DNA from: Cyathus striatus
Taxonomy: Eukaryota; Basidiomycota; Agaricomycetes; Agaricales; Nidulariaceae
DNA: 64,000 bases
Direction of reading: 5' to 3'
NCBI GenBank assembly: GCA_025738555.1
Contig: JAOVFP010000005.1
Coordinates: 4,650,001 to 4,714,000, forward strand
Position numbers and translations under genes: made by a program. Positions within the stretch are counted from its first letter, which is position 1; each line of letters begins with the position of its first letter. The notes below the pieces were generated by a model. The model searched no databases, was not told the DNA's origin, and was given only the letters and a program-made list of their open reading frames with translations. Shown here in pieces: positions 9,143 through 21,367 of the stretch.

Positions 9143-11121
9143 TTAAAAACCAGCACTATGATTATCAACATGCATAATTGCATCCACCATAACCCTCGAT
9201 TTGTCCTCTTTCATGGAACAAATCATAAGATTTCGTGAACAAAGCCATCCCACAGAAGATATACTAATCATAATCAATACCCAGGCATGTCTTCCTAGTA
9301 ATGGAGTTGTAGTTGCCGACATTGCAAAAATAGTGCTGAAGAAAGTTTAGTAAAGTTTAGCATTGTTCACTGTGGCAGTGCATAATAGTAGCAATGTATC
9401 CATACCTCGCGAAAGCAGGGCTGACGGACCGCGTTAAGCATATAAATATCTGTACCAGGCCATTAACGGATCCTAATGCTGCTGAATTTGGAGCATATCT
9501 CTTCACCAGTAACATGTTGATACTAAAGAACCAAGTTAATTAATATTACTGGCTAAAACGTCAACTTGTCAGTTTGGCACTTACGAATAAGATAAGTAAC
9601 CCAATCTAACAAGTAGAAGGCTCAACATTATGCATGTCCAGAGCACCCAAGCGTTTGAAACGTGAGAAGCGATAAGACCCAGACATGGTAAACTAAAAAA
9701 TGAAAATGGCCATATCATTATGCACCAATGATATAAATTGGCATGATGTATGCGCTGTAAGGCTGCAGGTAAAGCAAAAGCTTGTATCGCAGCAGCTAAT
9801 AACCCAGAAATTGCTAAGGCAATTCCAATTTCCGATGCCTAAAAGCATATGCATTGGTGTCCAAAAGTGAATCATTGAAATGAGGACGTACATTAAAACC
9901 CAATCCACCGCGATCGATAGGTGAATAGCAGAACAGCACAAAGATTACATCGAACGCCGTTGAGATAAAGCTCAATACACAGGCTGAAATACAGAGTGCC
10001 CTTATGATTGGAAGGGATAATAGCTTTCTTAGAGAAGGTTTTTCATGATTGTACTCGCTTCTATTGTTTGCCAAAGAAGGTGCTGGCGCTTGCTTCATTG
10101 GCAAAGTCTGCAAAAGTTGAAATTTACTTAAGTTGTAAAATTGTCAAAAACACGCAACAGATATCTTACTTCGTCAAGATAAAAGTAACAGAGTACCAAG
10201 ACTGATAACGATGCGAGCGAGATAAGGAAGCCTGGAAAGAAATACGGATAATCACGAAAGAAAGCACTTTTAAAGTATGCCGGATATTTCGTGGACACGT
10301 TTGAGAATGTTCCCCCTATGAGTGGCCTATATATATAGCCCAATTTCAAAACACAATTTTACTGAATAACATTTTCATTTTACCCAATTATGGCGCCCGC
10401 TGGCCACCACAGACCGAAAAACGAAAATGCAAAACTTTGATTGGTCGAATTCGTTATGTCGCATAGCATAGAAGGGATGACAGCGACATTCCCCGAAAAT
10501 ATGCCAGCTAAAATGGCATCGATACGAAGCAAGTATTTACCTAAAGAGCAAAACTCACCGAAAGCGCGGGCGATTAGTACTTCACTGAATGTTTTCGAAA
10601 GTCCAAATGAAAAAGTGGCAACAGAAAGTCCAGCTACGCCAGTGAGCACGACTGGTCTCCGACCAATGATATCTAAGAATTTAGTTTATATTGTGAAGAC
10701 AATGACTGAAAGTAATAAGTTACCCGATGCATGCCCCCAAGGATAAATTGACATAAGCTGAAATAATGCAAACATGCTCTCCTATTTAAATATTTAGCTA
10801 TATGCGATATGAAGAGAGGGATGGTTGTCATTACAGCTAAACCACTGTATATTCCTACACGCGATGGGTCCACAGAAACCTCCATCTCCAATAGAATTGA
10901 TTGATATATGGGAATATTTGCGTAAAGCACATGGGATCCAGAGCTCTTAAAAGACATAAAAGTCCCAGTTGCTCTTTTGGCAGCAAGCATTTGATGCCTA
11001 TAAGCTGAGTTGTAGTAAGAGGAAACGTATTCGTTTCGTTCGAAGGCAAAGAACTAGAAGAAGACCCCAACAAAGGCCGTGTTTCATCTTCGACAAAGTC
11101 GGCAAAGAAGGCTGAAGGCAT
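9143..11121 (-). CDS. MFS transporter (DHA1/zinc-induced-facilitator-like), with an apparent frameshift
   Basis: This is a multi-exon membrane transporter of the basidiomycete MFS group related to ZIFL/DHA1 proteins; its substrate is not predictable. From the start (MPSAFFADFVEDETRPLL), TM1 reads LLRALDPMCFTQIFPYIN, followed by SVDPSRVGIYSGLA, the motif-A loop IIGRRPVVLTGVAGLS, then SFGLSKTFSEVLIARAFG, SGNVAVIPSMLCDITN, SFISTAFDVIFVLFCYSPI and the last exon ending DNHSAGF. Exons are joined by short GT-AG introns. Near 10888-10899 (rc caattctattgg) the frame shifts by one base with no room for an intron: INQF should continue LLEMEVSVDPS. This is either a real inactivating deletion or a sequence error. 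All other parts look conserved. Confidence 0.75.
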
Positions 11122-11601
11122 GAAAGGGTACTGCAAAGAACGTGATAACCACAAAAATCAGGCAAATCGAAGAATGGTGGGGTTTCCGCTGTATGAAAAT
11201 TGGTACTTGCCATTACTAAATAACGAGACGTAGCGCCCAACGCAGGACATGAGGCTGAGATCTTACGTGAAAATCACTTGCGGGAGATAGGGTTGGTGAA
11301 TTCTATGGGGTGTAACGGATATAATATAGGTATCACTGTCGATGTTTGTAGGTAGTAATGGAAAGGTATCACAGCGAGACTCTAAGATTATCCGGTTAGG
11401 GGATAAGAATAATAGGTCGCGAAAAACTTACTGACCAGTGGTCAGTATAAAGGCTTTATAAATAAGAAACGACGCTCAGGCTGCTTGAATTATCCACTAA
11501 TATATATTTTCGAAGCTAACAGAATGTAAGTCATAATGAAGGTCGCGCGCGCTCGGTACTTGCGTCCCCTATGCAGGGTCCTCTTTTTTCTTCTGCCATA
11601 T
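11122..11601. other. Intergenic stretch
   Basis: This lies between the MFS transporter start and the end of the AlkB-type gene, both on the minus strand. No gene or structured RNA is recognised. A frame-corrected AlkB end would extend into it, to 11531. Confidence 0.4.
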
Positions 11602-13127
11602 TCAGCACTTTCCAAAATTGCATCCCTTCCCTTCATTTTGGGCACCAGCATAACACGACCACCAATATCGATCTTTGTTACCGTTGATCCTGTTCTTCAT
11701 GTCAGGCCGCAACACTGTGGGTATGTCACATTTACACCGCGGGATAGATTCCGGACGAAAATCAGGTCTGTAAAAACGAAATGTGATGTTAATTCGAAAA
11801 TTTGACGCTTCAATTCTCTCTTCTGCATCCCTTGGGTGTCCTGGATGGTACAAGTCGATTGCTGACTGCGGCGGAACAGAGTGCTTGAAAGTTTCTTGGC
11901 ATGCTGCATGCATAATAGTTAGCTGTCGGCGTTAAGCTCAGATGTATCTTCTCTTATCTTCAAACGACATACTGAGTTGTGTGATAAAGGTATATTATAT
12001 GTCTGTGCCTGTCGCGTTTCTCTATCATTTACCGGTATGACTTCCCGAAGGCTGAAAGTCCGTCTGATACCTACGACCCATATGGTTTGTAAGTGATGTC
12101 AATAAATCGCATCAAAACTGACCAAGAGACAAAGATGCAATTGTAGGGTAGGGGCCAAGATAGGTCAGCTGGTCGGAATGAAAGCCAACCCCTTCGCTGG
12201 CTCCTTCATAACAGTTTGACGCAGCAACATTAGCTTTCCAGCTGTGTGTATCATCATCACTGCCACCACCCCACTCTAGATCATAACGAGATCTAAACTT
12301 GAGTTCTCTATTAACTATTCCTTCCACGATTTGGCAAGCTTCCTCCATTTCTGGGAAGAAAACAGCGGGTGCTTCGGTTTTTCTACCATTGTACCTTGAT
12401 ACATACGTTAGCACTACTCTATAGAAAGATGATAAATATCATTATACCAGTACTGGGCTGCTTGATGCCAATTTTCACCCTCTCCAAAACCATCACTATT
12501 TCGCACAAAAAAGGACGTTTTGTGAGGACTTTCGACAACACGATCAAACAGCCACCACTTATTTCGCTGCCATTTTTTTGCTGCGTCAACCATGACATAA
12601 AACAATCGGCAAGCCAGTTCGGAAGGGAGGACTGAAAGATGGAGCGTACAAGGGGTGTGTTGAGCTACCAAAGTGGGAGTGGAAAGTACGAGCGGGGAAA
12701 GTTTGATTCGTGATTTCTTTGGGAAATCAGGTTGTCTCAGAACCTGCATTAAATCAATAGATGTTGGTTGCTTTCCGGCAGATTTCGTGGACCCTTCCTT
12801 AGTGAGCGACGGTTTATGGCGTTCAACGCAATCAGAATGTATAAAGTATGTAGAGCTTGAGCTTGAGCTCTCTGGGGAGGTGGAGGGTTTAGACCTTCGT
12901 TGTAACCAGTTGTCCAAATTTCCTTCTAATTTTCGTTTTCGATTCGCGATGCGGCCAGACCCAGAAGATTTTAAGCTGGAGGCAGCCAACTGAACATTTC
13001 CGCTGCATTTGATCAAGGTGTCAAGGACGACTTGTACAGATGGTAGTTTTGAGTCCGAAGGCAAAAGGCTGAAAACAAGCGCAACCAGAGTTTCTGTATC
13101 TGTTGTATTATCTTGCATGAGTAACAA
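11602..13127 (-). CDS. CUE-AlkB-GRF protein: 2-oxoglutarate/Fe(II) DNA/RNA demethylase (ALKBH2/3-like)
   Basis: The protein is predicted to repair alkylated bases by oxidative demethylation in the nucleus. The N-terminus (about residues 10-55) is CUE-like, with LVALVFSLLPSDSKLPSVQV followed by GNVQLAASSL, a ubiquitin-binding fold. A basic Ser-rich linker follows, then the AlkB domain: FHSDQL gives the H-x-D iron ligands, KHSVPP the distal His, and RINITFRFYR the 2-oxoglutarate-binding Arg motif. The C-terminus is a GRF zinc finger (CKC, then YWWSC, then GCNF). The frame stops at 11602 within the finger. One extra T in the run ttttgg would continue it as CNFWKVLNM and end near 11531, so the terminal sequence may carry a one-base indel. 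Introns fall near 12420 and 12110. Confidence 0.8.
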
Positions 13128-13456
13128 AAGAAAATGAGACTCGAGTCATGTAAATAACAGGCTTCTACATCATTCCCCGGTCGCCTCGCTCGAATGGCCT
13201 ACGAAAGGCTTACATAAGGGATAGGTACAAACTAATATTTTTTGTTATTTCGACAGACTACTACATACCAACAGAAGTCAACAGATTACTAGTACTACTT
13301 ACTTGCTTCAACTATATAAGTTCATATTCCATCGAGTCCACCTGTGCACCCGCTACTTAACCTACTGGTGTTGGCAAGTACAGAACTTCGCCTACATAAT
13401 TTGTAGTGTTAAGTTTCAGCTCAGTTTTCTACGTACACCAGTACGCCAACTCTCGA
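13128..13456. promoter_or_regulatory. Divergent intergenic region
   Basis: 330 bp separate the divergent AlkB-type gene and the M24 peptidase, so both promoters must lie here. No defined motif is certain. Confidence 0.4.
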
Positions 13457-15182
13457 ATGAGTTCCGACATGAAATACATTCATTTACCGTCCGGCAATGA
13501 GGGGCATAAATGGAATGCAAGAAAAACCCCGGTGCAGTGCGGCCTGCCATCTCGCGCCCTCTGAAAACTAATCCTTTCAGTAGCGATTGGTACTTATAAT
13601 AATACTTGGATTGGCTATCATTACAGCCATTCTACCTTTCCTTTATAGCAGTCCACAATATGTCACCACTGAATTCGCAGAAATCGCGTCACATTGTAGC
13701 GATGTACCTCCTATCAATTTAATTGAATATTCAAGGAGACAAACTAAACTGGCAAGCAGTTTACGTCATCTAGGTGCCACTGCATATGTTGCAGAACCGG
13801 GCGCCACCACCCAATATTATGGCGGTTTTTCAAACACTAACTGGCGTCTAACGGAGCGTCCACTGCTACTTATTATTGCCTCGGATGAAAATGCACGACC
13901 AAATATCACCATTCTGACTCCCAAGGTTTGGCAAACCCTGCACTGTTCTAGAAAAGATAATACCATCTGAGCAACTATAATACAGTTTGAGACCACGCGG
14001 GCCAAAATGCTTCCTGTGCAAACCAACTTGACAGTGAATTATATCGAATGGCCAGAAGAGGGTGATCCATATTCAACGGCGATATCCTCTATGTCTGGTC
14101 TTCCTGGAACGATATTTGTTGACAGCGCCATCCGTAAGTTTATTGCAGACGGTCTTCAGATGGCGTCGCCGTCATCTAAGGTCGTTTCTTCTCCACTGGA
14201 AATCAACCAAATACGTGAGCGCAAATCTAGTGCAGAGATTCAAATTTTGAAATGTGCTAATGAGGTGTGTGTCGTGGATGTGATCAAATTGAATGCATTA
14301 AATTGCTATATATTATTTAGGCGACACTGTTGGCAATTCGGGCAGTTCACGAAAAGCTATTTTTGGGTATTCGTGAATCGAGAGCTCGGGCAATGATGTC
14401 TACCGCTCTAGCTACCGCAGGACTGAAGGATGGAGGCTGTCTGACATTATTTGGAGGTAGGAGATGTCCACGGGCTGCGTAACAAGCAACAACTTACTGA
14501 ATGGTCAACAGAAAATGCTGCACTTCCCCATGGCAGTGGCACGGACCGTAGTTTAACTCGACTAGACTTCGCTTTGTTTGATTGTACGGCTTCCTTGCAT
14601 GGATATTACAGTGACGTTACTCGAGTGGGTTAATCGTTCATACTATTCTCTCATCGTTCATTTATTTGCCGACAGACAGTAGCGCTGTATGAGTCAACTA
14701 TTCCGAAAGACCATCTCGACATCTGGTACAGCGTTCAGGAAGCCCAGACGGTGGCGATTAAGAATGCAAGCGCTCATGTGGTTACAGGTGAAGTTGATCG
14801 AGCTGCGCGTTCATTTCTTGAAGCCGAAGGCTATGGCGATTATTTTACACATCGCTTAGGACATGGTAAGCAAAATATTCAGCTCTTTCTGCGGCTGTGC
14901 TTATACTTGTTGAAGGTATTGGGTTGGAAGTGCATGAACAACCATATCTGCGGGGCGGTAGTGTCGATATTATCAAAGTTGGTCATACTTTTTCAAACGA
15001 GCCTGGAATTTATATTGAAGGCAAAGTTGGTGTTGATCAGCTACATATATAGGGATTTGGACTCACATTCTTCATAGGTCGGTGTCAGACTGGAAGATTG
15101 CTTCTACATAAACAGCAAAGGAGAGGCGATTTACCTTACGGAAGATGTAGGTGGTACCAGTAAATCACCTACGAAACCATAA
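13457..15182 (+). CDS. Membrane-anchored M24 metallopeptidase (aminopeptidase P/prolidase family)
   Basis: It is predicted to cleave Xaa-Pro bonds using two metal ions. Exon 1 (MSSDMKYIHLPSGNEGHKWN) joins at a tag acceptor to RLVLIIILGLAIITAILPFL, giving a type II signal anchor, so the enzyme probably faces the secretory lumen or exterior. A creatinase-N-like domain follows (LIEYSRRQTKLASSLRHLGA, then YYGGFSNTNWRLTERPLLLI). The catalytic part keeps all five expected metal ligands: Asp in FDCTASLHGYYSD, the second Asp in SDVTR, His in HRLGHGIGLEVHEQPYL, Glu in FSNEPGIYIEG and Glu in VRLED. The protein ends EDVGGTSKSPTKP. At least six short introns are needed. The 13457 start was chosen because it gives the anchor in frame. 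Confidence 0.8.
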
Positions 15183-15447
15183 CAACCATTACTACGAGTA
15201 AATTGACTGCATATTTTGATTATTGGGCTAGTTTACAAAGTAAAAACGAGAATACATTGATACCCATCCAGAAGGATAGCCTTATTTGATTTAGAGATGA
15301 AATAAAGTTTCATGCAAAAAAGAAGTACAGTAATACCAACAGGAGATATTTCCTATATAATGTGATTGGGTATATATAGGTGGCACTGGGCAGCCATGTA
15401 AAAGATGCATAACTCAAAAGCTGAAGGAGGTATGATACATTGTATCG

Positions 15448-16286
15448 TTAGGCGATCTCCAGCAGTTCATCAGAGGTCGGCAAAGGGAGCGGAACGGCCG
15501 CGGGAGACAGGTTTAATACAGGACTAGGAGACTGACTGGTGACATGTTTCATAAAGGGATTCCTGGTGTGCATACGAGAAATAGGAGATGCTGTAACGGG
15601 AAGGACGATGTCAGTCAGGAGCGAAAGGTTTCATGCTACATGAAGAGTGAAGAAAGACTAACAGAGAACTGTGGAGGGAAACCAACGATAGGAGACACCT
15701 TCCGTTTGGATAGCATGAATTTCAGAACAAACATCGGGTTCACCAGACTCAGGGGTTCTTGAAGAGGACCGGCTGGAGGAGTTTACAGATCGGCAAAGAT
15801 CAGGGTCCTCCGGGGATGCAATGTCTGTCCTGCGATGAACTGTTTCTATGCGAGGACGTGACTTAAAGGCAAAATGACGTTCATAATGGAAGGGAGGAAG
15901 CGTTGAACCTGGACGACGGGGGCGTAAAGTAGGAGACGTTGGGGGGAAGAAGGAGGGGCGAAGGATAGAGAGGAACTCCTCAAGAGCTTCTGAAGAAAGG
16001 GCAGAACTGGAAGAGGGAGAATGTGAGGTGAGTTGTCGTGGGAAGGAAAGGAATATGAATAAATGTACCGAGGGGATGCACGGGAGGAAGGGAGAGGTTT
16101 ATCTGAAAGAGGATCGGGGGAGCGTGGTGGGTCTGGAGAGGCAGAGAGAAGACGGACAGGGGTCGAGGACGAACGGTTGAAGACGACGTGGGAGGTGAGA
16201 CGGACTGGACGGGGAGCGACTAGAACTGGGCAGCTGTTCTGATCAGGGGAAGGGGATGGAGATGGAGGCGAAGCGAGGCAGGCCAT
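15448..16286 (-). CDS. Ser/Pro-rich protein of unknown function
   Basis: No family is recognised. A start at 16286 gives MACLASPPSPSPSPDQNSC and a long Ser/Pro/Arg-rich disordered region. An intron (gtacat to ccag) joins PSSRASPR to SSALSSEALEEFLSILRPSF, the only region looking ordered or helical. This is followed by FHYERHFAFKSRPRIETVHR. A further intron leads to a last exon (ISRMHTRNPFMKHVTSQSPS, then LPTSDELLEIA) ending at 15448. The intron joins and the conserved-looking tail support a gene. The start and total length are uncertain. Confidence 0.5.
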
Positions 16287-16567
16287 TGGATGCAGAGGAC
16301 ACTTGGTATGAAAGAAAGTGAGCAAAAGGACGGAAGCTGCGTAGTACGGTACAGGAAGATGCGAGGAAGAGGCGTGCTCGCTCAGGATGTAGCTCTTTGT
16401 TCCGTTCCATCATACACGCGTCGGCTATCTTCCGGCCCGGTATATCATTCCTGCTTATAACAAACTTGTAACAAGCTGTATACTATAATAACTAATCCGT
16501 CCCCTAGTACTGTTCTGCCCCAACTCCCAAGTATCCAAGAAACCGCAGTCCTTTATACTGCCCTCAT

Positions 16568-19368
16568 CTAAAGCTTTGAGCTAGGTTCTCCAAGGCTATA
16601 TAGCGTATCAATCTCTTTCTTGTACATACTGTGCGCGTCCCTACGTCGGATCTTCAACGTCGGTGTCAATGTGCCATTCTCAACACTGAATGGTTCCAGA
16701 CTCAAGTGCAGCCTCTTTATCATCTCGAATCTATACAATACGTTCAGCTTAGCCCGCTATATCATCCAGTGGTCAAGCAGCACGTACCCTTTCAACCCAT
16801 TCTTCTTTGCTTCCTTTGTCAGCACCCCAATAACACACTTGACAACTTCCTCATCCTTGCAAGCTTCCCCTAACGCGGCCAGATTATCCGGCGTGACTTT
16901 ATGCCCCTTCACGCTAGATATTATCTGAGACAATTGCACGGGATCAGGTACCAGAATTCCGACTAAGTATGACTGCAGGCTGTCGCCGTGAACATAGATT
17001 TGGGCCACCAAAGGAGCGCTGTTGTAGTGATTTTCTATCTTTTCAAGGGCAACATACTCGCCTTGCGCAAGTTTCATGATATTCTGTCATCTTAATGAGG
17101 CTAGCTTCGTGACTGACAGTTAAATAAACCTGTACCTTAACCCTGTCAATGATTTTGATTCGTCCGTATTGATCAATTTCAGCTACATCGCCGGTATGAA
17201 CCCATCCATCTTCATCCACAGCTTCCTTGGTGTTTTTATCATCTAAAATATTCCTCGTTAATATTTGCATCACATCAATCGCTAATGATCTAACCTTTAT
17301 AGTATGTCGTGAAGCAATTGACGCCGCGAACGCAAAGTTCACCACGAGGGTTGGGCTTGTCTTCTGAAGTATAGTTCATGACTGGAACGTCGACGAGCTT
17401 CACCTCATTTACAGGTTGAGGGGGACCGACCGTTCCGCTAGCGGAGGCATCTCCAGGCCATGTCTTTGAACAAGTCGCGCAAGTCTCGGTCATACCATAT
17501 CTTTGAACTAGTCAGTCTATCTACCGACATCGATTGCATCGAGTTGCCTCACCCTAAATAATAAGATAAATGACTATCATCACACTGATGAGAAGCAAAT
17601 ACACACCTTCCAAAACGTCACAAGAAAAGGCAATTTTGAGAAAGTCCATGACCTCTGGGCTTATTGGTGCAGAACCGCTGGAGACAAGCTTGATCTGCCC
17701 ACCGAGAACTGCTTGTATCTAAACAAAGCTATAGGGAAACACAAATCTATAAAAGAGATAGGCGCGCAATCGCACCTTACGAAACACAAGCCTATCCCAT
17801 AACGCATGAGTTCCGTCGCCTGTGGCATGCAATTTTTCCAACTTCGTGGAGACACCTTTGTTGAACAACGTTCCCTTCAGCCCGGGTACGTTTCCTCCAA
17901 CCATGGCGGACTGGTACACTCGGTTCAAAACGCGGGGAACAGACGGGAAAAAGTTAGGTTTGAGCAGCTGTGCATCCTCAAGAAGGCGCAGAGGGTCTCC
18001 AGTAAAATATCCAATCCTGCCGCCAACTGCAACTGTGGATAACTCACAAATTCTCTATGGGAGAACGTTCAACTATTTGTTCAATAGACACTTAAGGAAG
18101 GTATACCTCATATATATGGGCGAGAGGGAGATATGAGAGGATTACGACCTCCTCAGGAAGGTCCAAACCATAAAGGTTAGATTGCACGGAGAGAGCAAGA
18201 TTCTTATGCTTCAACACTACCCCCTTAGGATTGCTCGTTGTTCCCTATTATATTGGATCAGGAAGAGTAAAATTTCAGTAATGACCACATACAGAAGTAT
18301 AACAGATCGAAGCTATGGTATCCTGAGAAGCAGGAATGGGGTCTACAATGTTGGACTTCCCAAACTCTTCCACTTTCACATTGAATAGACGTTAATGGTC
18401 TTCTCAAATGTAAAATCTGACAACGCACATTCAGAGAGTAGCTTGAACTGGACCCCTTGAGCGTGTGCCCATTCATTCATCAGTTTTGCTGCCTCCGGTG
18501 AAAGGGAGTCAATGCAAACAATAAGTCTGAGATGAGGCACTCTGGATGAAATCTTAAGAAGAGTAGGGACATGTTCGGAGGTCGAAAATACAACAGGGAG
18601 TTGGGCGTGCTGGATGCTGAGAAATAATGAGCTAACAAATAAGAAAAAGCAATTTCCAGATTAAGTACATATATTCTGGAAAAGTCGTTAATATCACTGT
18701 AGATAACAAACAAGATTTTATACAGACCAACAGAGTCATTCCCTAGTGTATCGTAGAGACTGACGGAAACTTTGTTGTAGCTTTGAAGCGCAATGTCGAT
18801 TATTTGCCACTCTTAAATAAAATATTATAAAAGGACCATCGTGACAAGACACATAACCATTACCAGGTCGATTAGCAGACCAAATTCCAACAGTTTCAAG
18901 TTCACTGCCACGTAATACTCCGCTTTGGAACAAATTCTGCAGCGCACTGCCCACGTAGCGTCTCCTGATATCCACCTCTCCATAGGTATACCAGGAATAT
19001 GCATTAGAGAATTTCAAAGGGCTCGTGGAAACGACAGTTCGATATCCTAGGAAAGGGCGGTTCTTGCCTGCCTGAAGGCCTGCATTGAAAATCTGATCTA
19101 AAGTGGAGAGTGTATTGGGAGTATTCTCGTCAATCAGACCCCATATGGCTATTCAGCAATACGGATATTAGGTGCGGAAGCGCGAATTATTACATCGTGC
19201 ATACCGTTACGGTAGTGGGCTGAAAACGGGTGTAAGGAAGGACGAATAGATAAGAGGTGTAGGGAAAGCACCTGTTTGGCCTGGACGTTTGGTTCCGGGA
19301 ACAGGAAGAGCTTGTTTATCGTACGCGAGGACTGGAGGATACGGGAAAATCTTGTCTGTGACGGGCAT
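16568..19368 (-). CDS. Long-chain fatty acid-CoA ligase, peroxisomal (PTS1 -SKL)
   Basis: The enzyme activates fatty acids to acyl-CoA with ATP, probably for peroxisomal beta-oxidation. N-terminal exons read MPVTDKIFPYPPVLAYDKQA and, later, TVGIWSANRP with EWQIIDIALQSYNKVSVSLY. The AMP-binding P-loop is SNPKGVVLKHKNLALSV, followed by VILSYLPLAHIYE. Further exons give LLKPNFFPSVPR, then MTETCATCSKTWPGDASASG. The FACS signature is EDGWVHTGDVAEIDQYGRI, with KIIDRVK and MKLAQGEYVALEKIENHY. The last exon ends YKKEIDTLYSLGEPSSKL, a canonical peroxisomal targeting tripeptide. About ten short introns are needed. It is a member of the FAA/ACSL family by motif order. Confidence 0.88.
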
Positions 19369-20088
19369 TTTGAGGAGAGGGAAAATATGAGAAGAAAGAA
19401 TTGCAAAGAGCCTTCACAAGAGAGCAAGCTTAAGCTTAAGCGTCGGAGAGTGTTGAAACGCTGAAACTTGAGCTTGAAAGCTTGACACTTGTCGCGACAC
19501 ACGTGAAAAACTTTGCACTCGGCATTTTCTGTTGCAGTGCTCAGATGCCGGAAATCCGGGGTAAGTGAAATTTGTCGTCGTAAAAGGGGATAAACCCTGA
19601 TGAACCCAAGAGTATGGGGAAACTTCGTATCGCACTTGATTTCTCAAATATAATACATTTACTTCTAAAGTTACAGATAGAGGAACTATTCGTTGTTTTG
19701 AATGACGAGAGGTGGCGAAACCGTACGTTCATAACTTATAAGCGACAGCAAAGTAAGCAAATCCTTGCAGGCTCATTGGCTCTCAGAGCCTTATTGGACA
19801 TCCGGATGATCACTTTCCCTCCCCATGACCTGTTTACAGCTGCTTACCATGTCGCGCGCGCATCATCAGACCGGTGCCGTCCTCCGACTCAGTGCCCACA
19901 CATTCCGTAGTTAAAAGTAATTCCGCATTAGATAATACATTACTGTATACTTATAAGTTCACACTCAGGCTACGAGTTAGCAAACCATATGTAAATCACC
20001 CAGATCGCCGTGCGTGGGTAAATATATTGTGTTACACTACGGCGCACCCAAAACCATCTGTTGACTTCTATTAGTCGTTGGGAGCAAT
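19369..20088. other. Intergenic region upstream of the acyl-CoA ligase
   Basis: About 720 bp between the ligase start and the end of the next minus-strand gene. Only short unsupported frames are present (for example 19614-19910). No repeat, tRNA or gene is recognised. The ligase promoter should be at its left side. Confidence 0.4.
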
Positions 20089-21084
20089 TTAAGGTGCTAA
20101 TGTACATACCGACATGTACTGCTCATAATTAACCTGGATCCATCCGTCTCTGTCCGTATCAGCACTACCTGATAATCAATTTTGACCTCAAGATTAAAGC
20201 AACATAAAAGTTTACCGTTGAAAAGATTCCGTCAGTGTTTTCACTGCTACGCATGCTCTGACGAATCGGTCAAATGTAATTCCAGATGGTGCAGCGAATC
20301 CAGCTGTTGGTTCAGAAGCTGATATTTTCAATTCCCTGTAAGCCCATACGATAATGAAAAATATAACTTACCATACTTCTGTTCAATTTGAGAAAGTAAG
20401 CGGGGCGAAAGGTTATATCCAAAGCTTTGCAATGCCTGAGCAAGTTCCGCGCCATCAATGGAACCTGATCTATCTCTGTCGAAATGCCGAAACACATTCT
20501 GCCAATCAGAAATATATTTCCAAAGTCCCGCAAATTCTAATATCGAAGATAACTCAATCGAAGTCATTAACAGAACGTTGAACTGTTACACCTACCGGTG
20601 AAACTGATTGTGCCATTGTGATCCGTATCCTGCATGGTTAAATTATTAGAAACCAGCCAATGCTCAGGAAGAGGCCACATACAAAAATTGACATTAACAT
20701 TTTGACTGTATCAAGATCGAATCCTAGTGAAACGTTCAACCACCAGTCTAATGGTGCATCTCATTAAAATGCCTACTAGTCCAGTTGCCTATACAAGCAT
20801 AAATCGTTGTCAGTGCAGATCTAATTCGTAATTAGTAGATAAGACGTGCCATTTAAAAGAGCGGATTGCAATTCTGTGACCGTTATGGATCCCGATTTGT
20901 CGGCATCCACAGCGGTGAACCATTGCCATAACTGAGGGTCCGCTCCTGCTGGTGGTGCTGGCTGATACGAGTAACCTCCTTGTTGATAGCTGTGGCGCGG
21001 ATTGCCGTATTGTCCGTGCTGCTGAGGATTCTGATAATGCTGGTGGGTATAGCTGTTCTGTTGTCCGTACTGAGTACCGTACAT
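20089..21084 (-). CDS. PEF1: Penta-EF-hand calcium-binding protein (PEF1/ALG-2/peflin-like)
   Basis: This is a calcium-responsive adaptor, cytosolic and membrane-recruited in known homologues. The Tyr/Gln/Gly/Pro-rich N-terminus (MYGTQYGQQNSYTHQHYQN) is typical of PEF proteins. EF-hand 1 is AVDADKSGSITVTELQSALL. After introns, EF-hand 2 is FDTDHNGTISF, EF-hand 3 is FDRDRSGSIDGAELAQALQS, a weaker hand carries GITFDRFVRACVAVKTLTES, and the last is LDTDRDGWIQVNYEQYMS. Exons are separated by short introns (for example within the EF2 region near 20600). The family is certain; the exact last residues (CTLAP versus a further splice) are not. Confidence 0.85.
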
Positions 21085-21367
21085 GGCGTAAATAGAATGG
21101 CTTTTCTGTTGGTTCGTCGACGTTTAATAACTACTTAGGTATGCTGTTAGACAACAAGCGGCTGACAAGCACTTATCTTGGTCAATGGTCACACGCGCTA
21201 ATACTTATGTAAGTAATACACATATATATACGTATACAGCAGCCTCGGCTATCAATTATCCGGAGGGACTGTACTTATACTACAGTTCAACGTTCAACGT
21301 TAACTTCCGTCTTGTCTTCATCCACTCGGCTACCAGCCTATCCTCAATTTTCATTCAAGTGTACTCT

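Noticed and set aside
15846..16325. Uninterrupted 159-residue minus-strand protein
   Set aside because: It reads through an intron; the spliced frame continuing to 15448 is better supported.
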